Shown: positions 8,390 to 18,831, counted from the stretch's first letter. The stretch: DNA of 64,000 bases from Bacteroides helcogenes P 36-108 (GCF_000186225.1 NC_014933.1:1736001-1800000), one strand, 5' to 3'. A program made the numbers and translations. Notes: a model not told the origin generated them from the sequence alone.

Positions 8390-9565
8390 ATGAAAAAGAA
8401 ACACCTATTATCCGTAGGAATCTTTCTGTTGGCTTTACCTTTTCAGGCACAGGAAAAATGCTCCATTCAAGGAACAGTAAAAGGATTGCCGGACGGCACT
8501 GTCTTGACCCTCTCAAGAAAAAACGGAAGAGTGATGGAGAATGTGGCTGTTGACACAGTACGAAACAGTACCTTTCTTTTCAATATAGAGCCGGCAAACC
8601 AACAAACCGAACGGATAATGCTGATGGGAAAAGGAGATGGATTCCCCAATACATGGTTGGATATCTACATCGCCCCCCGGCAATCCGTCAAAGTAAGCGG
8701 CAGCAATAAACTGCTGCGTACATGGATTGTGGAGAGTGCCATCCCCGAACAGCAATACCAAAATCAGTTTATCAATGCCACCCGCAAGGATATGGACGTA
8801 CAACAATCTCTTCAAGCTGTCACCTGTGCCTTATGGAATAGAGTAGACCATTCGGAATCGGCGGATGAAAAAGCGGCTTTGAGAGATAGCATACGCAACG
8901 TATTGCATCCACAAACGGATTCCATTCAGAGGCTCATCGTGAAAGAAGAAATCCGGATTATGAAAGATATGCCCATAAATGACGCTTGGATAGACAGGAT
9001 GGAAACTTTCAGCGCTTTCGTCTCTTTTGGAGCAGATTTCCCCTATACAGAGGAAGTGCGTGCACTTTATCAAAGAATGCCTTCCGAGCTTCGTGAGACG
9101 GAGATTGGCAAACAAATCACCACTCAATTATATCCCCCAAAGACGGTCAAAGTAGGGGATGCGCTGGTAGATGCCGACTTGTTTGATTTGCAAGGAACGA
9201 TACACCATCTTTCGGACTACAAAGGGAAGTATTTGCTGCTTGATTTCTGGAGTTATGGTTGTGGCCCGTGCCGCATGGCAATGCCCGAAATGAAGGAAAT
9301 GGCAGAAGCTTGGAAAGACGATCTGGTAATTGTGAGTATCAGTACCGACAGTAAATCTTTATGGGAAAAAGCTTCGGAAGCGGAAAAAATGACTTGGGTA
9401 AATGTCAATGATTTGAAAGGTACTAACGGTATCTATATGCACTATGGCATCAGGGGTATTCCTCATTATGTCATCATTTCACCGGAAGGAAAACTACTGC
9501 ACGTATGGTCTGGATATGGGCAAGGAATTATCCGGGCCAAACTGAAAGAATGGGTGAAGAAATAA
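8390..9565 (+). CDS. Periplasmic thioredoxin-family protein (TlpA-like, DUF4369-type N-terminus)
   Basis: This 391-residue protein starts with a signal peptide at the ATG at 8390; an in-frame upstream GTG would add residues that disrupt it. The N-terminal 110 residues look like the beta-rich domain (KCSIQGTVKGLPDGTVLTL) that often precedes Bacteroidetes thioredoxins. The C-terminal thioredoxin domain has FWSYGCGPC near residue 287 and GIRGIPHYVII near 365 (cis-Pro). It lies 80 nt after the BlaR1-like gene with its own candidate promoter, making the cluster BlaI-TlpA-BlaR1-TlpA. Confidence 0.88.
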   Translation: MKKKHLLSVGIFLLALPFQAQEKCSIQGTVKGLPDGTVLTLSRKNGRVMENVAVDTVRNSTFLFNIEPANQQTERIMLMGKGDGFPNTWLDIYIAPRQSVKVSGSNKLLRTWIVESAIPEQQYQNQFINATRKDMDVQQSLQAVTCALWNRVDHSESADEKAALRDSIRNVLHPQTDSIQRLIVKEEIRIMKDMPINDAWIDRMETFSAFVSFGADFPYTEEVRALYQRMPSELRETEIGKQITTQLYPPKTVKVGDALVDADLFDLQGTIHHLSDYKGKYLLLDFWSYGCGPCRMAMPEMKEMAEAWKDDLVIVSISTDSKSLWEKASEAEKMTWVNVNDLKGTNGIYMHYGIRGIPHYVIISPEGKLLHVWSGYGQGIIRAKLKEWVKK

Positions 9566-9581
9566 AGAACCCAATAAGAAA

Positions 9582-9863
9582 ATGGAGGCTGTTTCATTCC
9601 GATCTATATATCTCGCTGACAAGGTCTTTTGTTATAAGCAGGGAATGGGGACTGACCGGTATCTTAATTGGGAAAAATTGTATAATGCGGAACGGACGGG
9701 ATATATGCAGAAGTTAGCTCCCTCCGAAGGAGAAATTTTCAGACATTCATTGCTTGCATTAGAAAGATGGCGGAAGCAAAGGAATATACCCAAAAAGGAA
9801 TTGCGGGAACTTTACTTCATTCTGGAACAGCTTGCTCTGTCTGCTTTTAATAATGTTTTATAG
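9582..9863 (+). CDS. Small hypothetical protein
   Basis: A 93-residue open frame beginning 16 nt after the thioredoxin gene. It is soluble and charged with no signal peptide. The second half is probably helical (EGEIFRHSLLALERWRKQRN and a following ELRELYFILEQLAL). I recognise no family. Position, spacing and sensible composition favour a real gene, but it could be chance; without it the stretch 9566-10106 would be gene-free. Confidence 0.4.
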   Translation: MEAVSFRSIYLADKVFCYKQGMGTDRYLNWEKLYNAERTGYMQKLAPSEGEIFRHSLLALERWRKQRNIPKKELRELYFILEQLALSAFNNVL

Positions 9864-10007
9864 TAGCTTTGATTCACGTCTGTTACTTGCTGCTTTTCGG
9901 TTCCAATAATCGCTACCTTTAGCTCTAATAATGGTTAAGTTGCTTCATTTGTTGATTTGTGCACTTGTTTTTAGTGATTTGTGTACCTTCATTTGTTGGT
10001 ATTGATT

Positions 10008-10015
10008 TAATTTTG
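10008..10015 (+). promoter_or_regulatory. -7 box candidate for the SusC/SusD operon
   Basis: TAATTTTG fits the Bacteroides TAnnTTTG consensus, about 90 nt before susC. The nearest upstream TTTG (9978-9981) is 26 nt away, longer than the usual 19-21, as might suit an activator-dependent promoter under the facing hybrid regulator. Confidence 0.4.
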
Positions 10016-10106
10016 TCGGCATAAGTTAATTGACTTTAAGAAAAGGATGCACTACAAATATCGTTTTCTATGTCGATTGAATAACCAATTAAATTAATCA
10101 TTTATT

Positions 10107-13100
10107 ATGAAGAAACATCAATCTTTAGGGCAATGTTTTTCTACCCAGTGGCGCAAACAACTTATGTTGGCATTAGGGGCGGGTACTTTGCTCTGTACGG
10201 GGCTGAACGCTTCAACTTATGAAACTATTGCAAACGATGAAATTAATTTTGTTCAACAGCAAGCACAGAATGTGAAAGGGATTGTTGTGGACAAGACGGG
10301 AGAGCCGATTATCGGTGCAACAGTTCTTTCTAAAACTGCTGGTGGCCAAAATGGTACTGTTACCGATTTGGACGGGCGTTTTTCTTTGTCGGTTCCGGCG
10401 AATTCCACTCTGACAGTCTCTTTCATAGGATATACTACGATCAATGTAAAAGTGGAAGGACAAAAGGAACTCAGAATCGTTCTTGAAGAAGATTCCAAAA
10501 CTTTGGACGAAGTTATTGTTGTGGGTTATGGTGCAGTGAAGAAAGCCGATTTGGCCGGTTCTGTATCGGTGATGGACAATAAAGCATTCCGTGACCAGCC
10601 TGTCACTCAGGTGTCTCAGACATTGCAGGGACGTGTGGCAGGTGTGCAGGTGGATAATTCGGGAGCTCCCGGAGGTGCGGTGAAGATTCGTGTGCGCGGT
10701 TCTTCTTCCATCAACCGCAGCAACGATCCGCTTTATGTTGTGGATGGCATAGTCCGTGAAAACGGCCTGACGGGTATCAATCCCGACGACATTCAGTCCA
10801 TGCAGGTGCTGAAGGACGCTTCTTCTACTGCTATCTACGGCTCCCGTGGTTCCAACGGTGTCATTCTGATTACCACCAAGACCGGTAAAGTCAACCAGAA
10901 AGTGATTTCTTTGGACGCATCGGTGGGCATCGGCAGCGTGTATAAACAATATGACGTACTGGATGCCTATGAATATGCCACAGCCTATCGTGAGGCTATG
11001 AATCCCAATGCCTTTACGGAAGCGGAAATGGCGGGATATAAGAATGGCACACAGGGCATCAACTGGCATAACGAACTGTTCCGTACGGGCATTACTGAAA
11101 ATTATAAATTGGCTATCTCCGACGGTAATGAAAAGACTCAATATTATTTGTCTGCCAACTACATGAATCAGAAAGGTTTGATTTACGGGTCCAATGACAA
11201 GCGTTATCAGGTAAGAGGCAACATTACGTCCGATGTGACTCCTTGGCTTCACTTGACGGCTGATGTCAATGTATCGCACGGAGTTACCAACACTGTGGAT
11301 ACCGGGGCCGGTGGAGGAAATATTGTATTGCTGAGCAACATTTATTCGCCCACCATGGAGATGATGGATGCCAACGGAAATTATAATAGAGATCCTTATA
11401 ACTCTATCCAGGACAATCCGAAAGGAGTGGTGACATTGCAGGCCGGTGAATCATTGAAAAACTATGTGAACGGTATGATCGACTTGCGTTTTAAGATTCT
11501 TCCCGGATTGACTTTCTCTACCACCAACGGCGTTGATTATTACGATGGAAAGGGGTATTCTTACGCTACAATCCGTGTGTTTACCACCAGTTCAGCCGCC
11601 AATAATGACAATTATCACATGATGTTGCAAAGCTCTAACAATTTGACTTATACCGGTAAATGGGGCAAGCATGGCCTGACTGCAACCGGTGTTTGGGAGG
11701 CTTCACAGGCAGAATACAGATCAATCAATGCTTCTACCAAGAATTTGGCGGTAGAAAGTGTAGGGTGGTGGAATCTGGGCATTGGGTCCAATCCTTCGGT
11801 AGGCAACAGTTATAGCAAGTGGACATTGCTTTCCGGTGTAGGCCGTGCTATGTATAACTACGATGACAAGTATTTGGTAACCGGTACTATCCGTGCCGAT
11901 GGTTCTTCTAAGTTCAGCAAAAATAAATGGGGGTACTTCCCTTCGGTAGCTGTGGCCTGGAACATGAGCAATGAGGAGTTCATGAAGGATCAGCAAGCTG
12001 TTCAGAATGTGAAAATTCGTGCCAGTTATGGTGTTGTCGGCAGCCAGGCCATTGGCTCTTATAGTACACTAGGCTTGTTGAGTGGCACTAATACTTACTT
12101 TGGAGGTACACAGCAGTATGCCGGTTACTGGTCTTCTTCACTGGCCACGCCGGATGTAACTTGGGAGAAGACAAAACAACTCGACTTGGGCTTTGAGGTG
12201 TCTTTGTTTAACAGACGTCTGGATATATCTTTCGACTACTTCAACCGCCGTACGGACAATGCTTTGTTACAGAAAACTATTCCTAACTACAATGGTGGCG
12301 GTAGCTATTGGGTGAATGCCGGCGAAATCAGCAACAAGGGTATTGATTTGAGCTTGACTGGTCGTATCATTGACGGCAAGGACTTCAATTGGAACTCTAC
12401 TTTGAATCTGACTTATTTGAAGAATAAGGTAGTCTCTTTATCCGGTGACGACTTTATTTCCGGCACTACCCCTGCTTCCGGTCTTGTGACAGAGGTGAAC
12501 CGGGTTATCCCCGGTGAATCCATCGGTGCTTTCTATGGTTATGTTTGGACAGGCATTGACAGCAAGGGAGATAATGTTTATGAAGACTTGGATGGTGATA
12601 AAGAAATCACTTCCGCCGACCGTAAAGTGATAGGTAAATCTACACCGGATGTGACTCTCGGATGGAATAATCAGATCTCCTGGAAGAATTGGGATCTGAA
12701 TATCTTTATGAGTGGAGCTTTTGGTGCTAAGAAACTCAACTTGGTACGTTTCGAGATGGCTTCTCAAGTGGGACCCTCTAAGTTCATCACTCTGAAAGAT
12801 GCTTATTATAAAGGATTCGATAAGATGGGAGCAGGTGCGGAATATGCGTCTTTGACCAGTTCTACAAATGTCACTCGCGGTGAATCTACGCAGTGGCTGG
12901 AGAAGGCGGACTATGTACGCATGGAGAACATTACCTTGGCTTATAATTTCTCCAGAAAGATTACAAAATTTGCAGATATCAGACTTTATGTCAGTGCACA
13001 GAATTTGTTCACTATCACCGGATATAAAGGGATGGACCCTGCAAGCACATCCTTTTCTTCCGCCAATGTGGATGTAAACAATGGCATTGACCTGGGTGCT

Positions 13101-13148
13101 TATCCTACTCCCAGAACATTTACTTTTGGAGTAAAACTGAATTTCTAA
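10107..13148 (+). CDS. SusC/RagA-family TonB-dependent outer-membrane transporter
   Basis: A 1013-residue protein with a signal region, then a carboxypeptidase-D-like domain (about 50-130, beginning VKGIVVDKTGEPIIGATV). A plug follows, opened by the typical DEVIVVGYG box and containing GRVAGVQV and LYVVDGI. The remainder is a 22-strand beta-barrel ending in TFGVKLNF, with the terminal aromatic of outer-membrane proteins. It imports an oligosaccharide bound by its SusD partner. The SusD gene follows after 20 nt and a hybrid two-component regulator faces the pair. There are no glycanase genes beside it, so the substrate cannot be named. Confidence 0.95.
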   Translation: MKKHQSLGQCFSTQWRKQLMLALGAGTLLCTGLNASTYETIANDEINFVQQQAQNVKGIVVDKTGEPIIGATVLSKTAGGQNGTVTDLDGRFSLSVPANSTLTVSFIGYTTINVKVEGQKELRIVLEEDSKTLDEVIVVGYGAVKKADLAGSVSVMDNKAFRDQPVTQVSQTLQGRVAGVQVDNSGAPGGAVKIRVRGSSSINRSNDPLYVVDGIVRENGLTGINPDDIQSMQVLKDASSTAIYGSRGSNGVILITTKTGKVNQKVISLDASVGIGSVYKQYDVLDAYEYATAYREAMNPNAFTEAEMAGYKNGTQGINWHNELFRTGITENYKLAISDGNEKTQYYLSANYMNQKGLIYGSNDKRYQVRGNITSDVTPWLHLTADVNVSHGVTNTVDTGAGGGNIVLLSNIYSPTMEMMDANGNYNRDPYNSIQDNPKGVVTLQAGESLKNYVNGMIDLRFKILPGLTFSTTNGVDYYDGKGYSYATIRVFTTSSAANNDNYHMMLQSSNNLTYTGKWGKHGLTATGVWEASQAEYRSINASTKNLAVESVGWWNLGIGSNPSVGNSYSKWTLLSGVGRAMYNYDDKYLVTGTIRADGSSKFSKNKWGYFPSVAVAWNMSNEEFMKDQQAVQNVKIRASYGVVGSQAIGSYSTLGLLSGTNTYFGGTQQYAGYWSSSLATPDVTWEKTKQLDLGFEVSLFNRRLDISFDYFNRRTDNALLQKTIPNYNGGGSYWVNAGEISNKGIDLSLTGRIIDGKDFNWNSTLNLTYLKNKVVSLSGDDFISGTTPASGLVTEVNRVIPGESIGAFYGYVWTGIDSKGDNVYEDLDGDKEITSADRKVIGKSTPDVTLGWNNQISWKNWDLNIFMSGAFGAKKLNLVRFEMASQVGPSKFITLKDAYYKGFDKMGAGAEYASLTSSTNVTRGESTQWLEKADYVRMENITLAYNFSRKITKFADIRLYVSAQNLFTITGYKGMDPASTSFSSANVDVNNGIDLGAYPTPRTFTFGVKLNF

Positions 13149-13168
13149 AACATCTAAACAGACTAAAA

Positions 13169-14791
13169 ATGAAAAGCAAAATATTAATGGGATGTGTGTT
13201 GGCGAGTACACTGTTCACCACATCATGCAGTGATTATTTGACTGAAGATCCCAAGGGGCAGCTTACTCCCCAGACTTTCTTCACCAATCAGAAAGAATTG
13301 GATATGTCGGTGTATGCTTTGTATGCCCAAGTAGATGCTACGCAGGCCTACACCAATATGCAGATTCCTCAATGGCAGGGTGATGATCTTACGACTCATC
13401 CGGCCAGCAATAAGGATGCATATAGAGAATTTGACCGTTCTCATCCGGGGGATTCGAATAAAGGTTTGGAGTCTTGCTGGAAACAGCATTACAATTTGAT
13501 AAAGGCTTGTAACTATGTGCTTGAAAATGCGGCAAAGACTCCGACTGCCCAAGAGGAAATCAACATTGCAACAGGACAGGCAAAGTATTGGAGAGCATAC
13601 AGCTACTTCACTTTGGTGCGCATATTCGGACCGCTTCCTCTGGTAGAAAGTACTGAAATCAAATACGATACTCCTTTAACTTCGGTTGAAGATGTGTATG
13701 CGGCTATTGTAAAAGATCTGACGGACTGCATCAGCATTTTGCCTGCTTCTTATTCTGCTACTCCCCGTGCCGCTTATGGCGCCGATATCTATATTACCAA
13801 GCAGGCTTCTCAAGCTACTTTGGCGGCTGTTTACATGGCAATGGCGGGTTATCCTTTGAACAAGGGGACTGAATATTATAAATTGGCGGCTGCACAGGCC
13901 AAGGCTGTGATCGATGCAAATGCTACCTATAAGTTTATTCTTGAGGAAGATTACAGCAAGGTATATGCGCCGAGTCACAACTACTCGAAAGAAACCGTGG
14001 TAGGCATTTCTTATAACAAATTGGGCGGATGGGGAACAGAAGGCTCACAACTTACAGCTTGCCAATTGACTCAAGGAGCCGGTTGGAATGATGGCTTGGG
14101 GGAAATCAATTTCTGGAAGAATATGCCTGAAGGTGCACGTAAAGATGGTACTTACAGCAAGAAAATCCTTTTGGGAAATAAAGCTGACGGCAATTTGGTA
14201 AATTGGTATGATTTAGATAAGGATGGCAATAAATGTGTGGCTGTGTACCATCCGCAATTCTGCATATTCTTGGTAGGCGCTGCAAATGCCACTTATGATT
14301 ATGGCGCTGATTATGCCGATTATGACTATACCAAGCCTGCAAGCGGTAATATGATAAATGGTGCGCGTCATCGGATTATCCGTTATTCTGAAGTCTTGTT
14401 GTGGTATGCAGAGGCACAGGCCCGTGGCGATGGGACTCCTAATGCGATGGCTAAAGAGTGTCTGAAACGTGTTCGTGACCGTGCAGGATACAATGCTCCA
14501 ATGCCGAGTGATGCCGATTTTGCCGATGCTGTGGCAATGGAACATGGATGGGAAATTGCCGGTAACTGGTGTGCTTTGGTAACTCGCCGTGCCGACCAGC
14601 TTCGCCTGAACACACTGAAAAATGCCTTTGAGTTGAGAAAGGCCAATGCTGCGATTGTGGTTGGCGAACAGGACGGTAAGCCTATTACCGCCAAGGAGGA
14701 AATCGAGATAACTGAAGGTTGGAATGATAATATGATTTATGCACCTTATCCGGCCAGTGACAGTGCGTTGAATCCGAACCTGAAGCGGTAG
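13169..14791 (+). CDS. SusD/RagB-family surface glycan-binding lipoprotein
   Basis: A 540-residue lipoprotein with lipobox TTSC near residue 20. SusD features include the early SDYLTEDPKGQL segment, TPR-like helices (YWRAYSYFTLVRIFGPLPLV) and a C-terminal region with RYSEVLLWYAEAQ. It forms the lid of the SusC transporter and delivers glycan to it. It is 20 nt downstream of susC and is followed by a terminator shared with the convergent regulator gene. Confidence 0.95.
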   Translation: MKSKILMGCVLASTLFTTSCSDYLTEDPKGQLTPQTFFTNQKELDMSVYALYAQVDATQAYTNMQIPQWQGDDLTTHPASNKDAYREFDRSHPGDSNKGLESCWKQHYNLIKACNYVLENAAKTPTAQEEINIATGQAKYWRAYSYFTLVRIFGPLPLVESTEIKYDTPLTSVEDVYAAIVKDLTDCISILPASYSATPRAAYGADIYITKQASQATLAAVYMAMAGYPLNKGTEYYKLAAAQAKAVIDANATYKFILEEDYSKVYAPSHNYSKETVVGISYNKLGGWGTEGSQLTACQLTQGAGWNDGLGEINFWKNMPEGARKDGTYSKKILLGNKADGNLVNWYDLDKDGNKCVAVYHPQFCIFLVGAANATYDYGADYADYDYTKPASGNMINGARHRIIRYSEVLLWYAEAQARGDGTPNAMAKECLKRVRDRAGYNAPMPSDADFADAVAMEHGWEIAGNWCALVTRRADQLRLNTLKNAFELRKANAAIVVGEQDGKPITAKEEIEITEGWNDNMIYAPYPASDSALNPNLKR

Positions 14792-14826
14792 CACAGGTAT
14801 AAAGATTTGCTGATTAGTATAATTGA

Positions 14827-14865
14827 GGGGGCTGCACTTTTAAGGAGTGCACCCCTTTCTTATTT
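14827..14865. terminator. Terminator between SusD and the hybrid regulator gene
   Basis: Arms GGGG..TGCACT (14827-14838, with a 2-nt bulge) and AGTGCACCCC (14846-14855) form a strong hairpin, followed by TTTCTTATTTT on the plus strand. It lies between convergent genes. Confidence 0.8.
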
Positions 14866-14898
14866 TGTTGATAGACATAGCCTGTGCCTGGCTATGCT

Positions 14899-17800
14899 TT
14901 AGAGATCAAGTCCTTTCTTATATTCGGACGGAATAATGCCTTTAATGTTTTTGAACATTTTGCTGAAGTATCGTAAAGTGGAAAATCCGGTCTGTTCTGA
15001 TATTTCAGTCAGTGTCAGAGTGGAAGTTTTCATAAGTGTTATGGCTTTTTCAATGCGCATCTGATTAATGTAATCTATGCTGCTCATTCCGGTGAGTGAT
15101 TTTACCTTGTTATATAGTAAAGAACGGCTGATGCACAAGTTACTCGCCAGGAAGCTGACGTCCATTTCAGGATTTGCTATGTTATCGTTGATTAGTTTAT
15201 TAAGCTTTAGAAGGAAAGTTTCATCTGCATTGCTGAAACTGGTTTCCTGCAGTGTGGGTAATACTTCAGATTGTCCTTGATATCTGGCTTTAATCTGTTC
15301 GCGTATGTTTATCTGGTTGGCTATGAGTGCCAATAAGGTATTCATATCAAAAGGTTTCGATAAAAAAGCGTCTGCTCCGGTTTTATAACTTTCGTACATG
15401 TTTTCCTGATTGCTGTATGCTGTGAGCAGAATGACAGGAATATGGCTTATCCTCAGGTTTTGCTTTATTTCATGGCATAGTTCCAATCCGTTCATGTTGG
15501 GCATCATCATATCGGTTACTATTATGTCGGGGAGTTTGTTCATGGCTTGTTCCAGTCCTCTTTTGCCGTCTTTGGCAATGTAAGTACAGGCAAAGTATTC
15601 TTTCATTGTCTTCTGCATGTAGTTCAGCAGATCCGGGGTATCTTCTACTATGAGGATGGAAAGATGTGAAAATGTAGAAAAGGAGATAGTTTTTTTCATG
15701 TCGGGATAAGTCAGGTACGCACTTGCTTCCTCGTTGTTTTTCTCTTGTTTCTCTTCTTGTTTGAGTGGTAGTTCAAAACGGAAAGTAGAGCCTCGACCGG
15801 GATTTGGCATGGCATGAATATTGCCTTTGTGCAGTGTGATCAAACGTTTGGAATAAGCCAGCCCGATACCGCTTCCTCCTTTGTCATGGAACCCTTGATA
15901 GAACTCGGTGAAAAGGGAATTCATATCCACTCCCTTCAGCCCGATGCCTTGGTCACTTACAGATACACTGACCTGTTTCCCGTCAGCAGATAATTGTGTC
16001 GAGATCTTGGTGGTTGTGCCACTTTCACTAAATTTTAAGGCGTTCATCAAGAAATTGGACAAAACAAAGTTGCATTTGTCCTTGTCAAAAGGCACTGACT
16101 CTATGTGATTATCCAGGTGGAACTGAAGTTTGATGTTCTTTTGTTTAAATTCCTCCATGAATTTTTGGGCAACTTCCATTATCCATTCGTTTAATAGATA
16201 TGATTTTATGTGCAGAATCTCTTTCCCTTCTTCCAATTTCCTCACATCCAGAGCCATATCAATGATTTCATTCATTTGCATGGCCTGCCGGTAAATGGCG
16301 GTTAATTGTTCGTTTTCTTCTTCATTGTGTACGTTCTGGTCAATGATCCGTTTCAGTGGAGTACAGATCAGTGTGAGTGGGGTGCGCAATTCATGGCTTA
16401 TATTGGTAAGAAATGTGACCTTTTCCTCATTGCTCTTGTTTTTGATTTTTTCTATCTCATAAGCTTGGGCTGTTTTTCTTTTATTGGTAAAATACCGGTT
16501 GACGAAATAAACACTCGTGAAGATGCATAAGATAAGGAGTGTATAACTCCAAGGTGTTCTCCACCAAGGAGGGGTGACAATGATGAGCAGCAGATTTTGT
16601 TCTGCACTCCACCCCGTGTCCTGTCCATAGAAAGAAGAAGTGATTGTGTATTTACCTACCGGCAGATAGTTGATGCTGAAAGAGTTGGACGCTGTGTTTG
16701 CAAATCTCTGATTAAGCCCGTCTATCTTGAAGCGGAAGTGGCTTTTTCTGAATACATCCTTTTCATTGAGCAATACCTTCAACTGGAGTGAGCTGAAGTT
16801 CCAGGGAATTTCAATGGTGTCAATTCCATTCTGAAGATCGTCTTTTAAAGGGACGGGTTGACCGTTAAGCAGCACATCGAGTAATTCGATGGTCTGCTGG
16901 CTGGCTGTATTGAAGCGTATGCTTGGATGAATGATACTCATACCTGCCGTACCTCCCATCAAGATATTTCCTGTGCGGTCTATCATAGCAGCATGAAATA
17001 GGTATTCGTTGGGTAATACTCCATCCGTTTCTCCCAAGATCGTAAATTTCTTTGTTTGGGTGGAATAGATGAACAAGCTTTGGCGGGTTCCTATCCATAT
17101 TCTTCCGTTTCTGTCGGCAATGATGGAAGTAGCTTCCTTAAAAAGATCTGTTTGTATGTGTGTGTGTTGTTTGGTCACCGGATTGTAGCGTAAGATACCT
17201 TCGGTGGTTGCCAGCCAGAATATTCCTTTACAATCTATGCATGCGTCATTCGTGAGGTAGGGAGCTTCGAATAGTGTGGAGAATTTGTCTGTATTGGAAT
17301 CATATACACCTATTCCAGACTGTGTGGATAAATAAGTTTTGTTATCTTCTGTGCTCAGAAACAAGGGCGTATTATTGATGAAGTATGTATTTTCGGAGTG
17401 GGCGATAGAGAACTTGCGAGTATCCATGTCATAGATATAAAGATTTAGTCCGCTGAATAGAATTTTGTTTTTTGCGATGCGTAGTATATTGGTGGAAAAG
17501 CCACTGATGCAATTACGGTCATTTGTGTCCCGGTCTATCAGGATAAAGGGACGTTTTTGCCCGTTCTTTTTGTTGAAGATGAAAATTCCTTTATTATAAG
17601 AGAAGTAGAGCAATTCTTGGGATGAATATTCTACAATGGATACTACTTTCTCATATTGAGTGGACGGATAATGTACAAAGGTTCCGCTAAGCGGTTCAAA
17701 TCGGTTGATACCGCCACCGTCCGTGCCGATCCAGATGAAACCATCACTGTCTTGAAAGAAACTGTTGATGGTTTGATTGCTAAGGCCATAGCGGTTACCG

Positions 17801-18831
17801 AAGGGGACATTTCGGTAAGAGCGTGCATATACTTCACGCACACCAATAAGTCCACTTCGTATGCTTCCTAACCAGATATTTTCGGAAGGGTCTTTATAAA
17901 TGCGGAAGAAGGCATTGGTTGGCAGGGAGCGCAAGTCATCCTGAGTCTGCTGTATGGCGTCGATGGCATAATTTTTCAGTGAGATGATATTTACTCCACC
18001 TCCATCAGTCACAATCCAAAGTTGATTGTCTTTCTCTACAATATCATATACCACGTCATAAGTGAGCTTTGAGTTACTGGTATTAAATTCCCGTTGCAGC
18101 ACTCCGTCTTTGTAGCAGCAAAGTCCGCCACCGAATTTACTTGCCCACAGACGCTTTTCTGAATCCATGTAAACAGTGGTATATGTCTCTGCTTTGAGAA
18201 ATGGAACCGTTTCTACTGTATGATTCTTTTGATTGAAAAAGAAGACTTGATAACCCGTATTTATCAATATGCGCTGTTTGTCATAGCGTATCATTTTGCA
18301 AAGATAATGGTTTTGCTTATGTTCGGGCAATGCCTGCAGCAAGTTGATTTTTCGAGTAGCATAGTCGTACAGGTAAATGGCTTTATTGCTTGCCAACATT
18401 ATTCCTTGCTCGGTAAGCAGATATGAACTGATAAGCAGCTTCCGGTCATTCACCAGTACCGGAGTGAATCGGTCATTTGAACGGTCGTATAAACAGATAC
18501 CTTTACCGGTAGCTACCCAAAGATTGAACAGGGCATCTTCGGTGATAAAGAGGATGTCGTTGGAAGGAAGCATCTGCTCTTTACTGTCGGAATATTGAGT
18601 AAGCATATTCCGGTCATAGCGGTTCAGACCGGACTGAGTGCCAATCCATAGATAGCCTTTGTGATCACTGAGTACGGCCTGTACCCTGGATTGCGACAAC
18701 CTTTCATTTATGCCTATCTGCTTGAAGTAATAGGAATAAGGCTTGTCTGCCGTAGTAGCCCGGCTTCCCATACTGCAAAAAATAAAGAGCAGAATGCTGA
18801 CTGTTTTTACGATGTGTTTATCTATATTCAT
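14899..18831 (-). CDS. Hybrid two-component system regulator (HTCS)
   Basis: One 1310-residue polypeptide joins all signalling parts. They are a signal peptide, a periplasmic beta-propeller sensor of repeats such as GYLWIGTQSGLNRYD and GFIWIGTDGGGINRF (about 30-650), a Y_Y_Y domain (about 680-755) and a membrane helix (near 773). The cytosolic part has a HisKA box (NISHELRTPLT, near 810), an ATPase domain (GSGIGLAYSKRL), a receiver (acceptor in PDIIVTDMMMPNMNG, near 1107) and an AraC-type DNA-binding domain at the end. These proteins bind a glycan fragment outside the cytoplasm and switch on the neighbouring SusC/SusD operon, which lies convergent to it. The Met at 18831 begins the best signal peptide; an upstream Met at 18861 overlaps miaA. 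Confidence 0.93.
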   Translation of the reverse strand: MNIDKHIVKTVSILLFIFCSMGSRATTADKPYSYYFKQIGINERLSQSRVQAVLSDHKGYLWIGTQSGLNRYDRNMLTQYSDSKEQMLPSNDILFITEDALFNLWVATGKGICLYDRSNDRFTPVLVNDRKLLISSYLLTEQGIMLASNKAIYLYDYATRKINLLQALPEHKQNHYLCKMIRYDKQRILINTGYQVFFFNQKNHTVETVPFLKAETYTTVYMDSEKRLWASKFGGGLCCYKDGVLQREFNTSNSKLTYDVVYDIVEKDNQLWIVTDGGGVNIISLKNYAIDAIQQTQDDLRSLPTNAFFRIYKDPSENIWLGSIRSGLIGVREVYARSYRNVPFGNRYGLSNQTINSFFQDSDGFIWIGTDGGGINRFEPLSGTFVHYPSTQYEKVVSIVEYSSQELLYFSYNKGIFIFNKKNGQKRPFILIDRDTNDRNCISGFSTNILRIAKNKILFSGLNLYIYDMDTRKFSIAHSENTYFINNTPLFLSTEDNKTYLSTQSGIGVYDSNTDKFSTLFEAPYLTNDACIDCKGIFWLATTEGILRYNPVTKQHTHIQTDLFKEATSIIADRNGRIWIGTRQSLFIYSTQTKKFTILGETDGVLPNEYLFHAAMIDRTGNILMGGTAGMSIIHPSIRFNTASQQTIELLDVLLNGQPVPLKDDLQNGIDTIEIPWNFSSLQLKVLLNEKDVFRKSHFRFKIDGLNQRFANTASNSFSINYLPVGKYTITSSFYGQDTGWSAEQNLLLIIVTPPWWRTPWSYTLLILCIFTSVYFVNRYFTNKRKTAQAYEIEKIKNKSNEEKVTFLTNISHELRTPLTLICTPLKRIIDQNVHNEEENEQLTAIYRQAMQMNEIIDMALDVRKLEEGKEILHIKSYLLNEWIMEVAQKFMEEFKQKNIKLQFHLDNHIESVPFDKDKCNFVLSNFLMNALKFSESGTTTKISTQLSADGKQVSVSVSDQGIGLKGVDMNSLFTEFYQGFHDKGGSGIGLAYSKRLITLHKGNIHAMPNPGRGSTFRFELPLKQEEKQEKNNEEASAYLTYPDMKKTISFSTFSHLSILIVEDTPDLLNYMQKTMKEYFACTYIAKDGKRGLEQAMNKLPDIIVTDMMMPNMNGLELCHEIKQNLRISHIPVILLTAYSNQENMYESYKTGADAFLSKPFDMNTLLALIANQINIREQIKARYQGQSEVLPTLQETSFSNADETFLLKLNKLINDNIANPEMDVSFLASNLCISRSLLYNKVKSLTGMSSIDYINQMRIEKAITLMKTSTLTLTEISEQTGFSTLRYFSKMFKNIKGIIPSEYKKGLDL

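Noticed and set aside
10212..11279. Long frame antisense to susC
   Set aside because: Shadow of the SusC coding sequence; no domain and no promoter.
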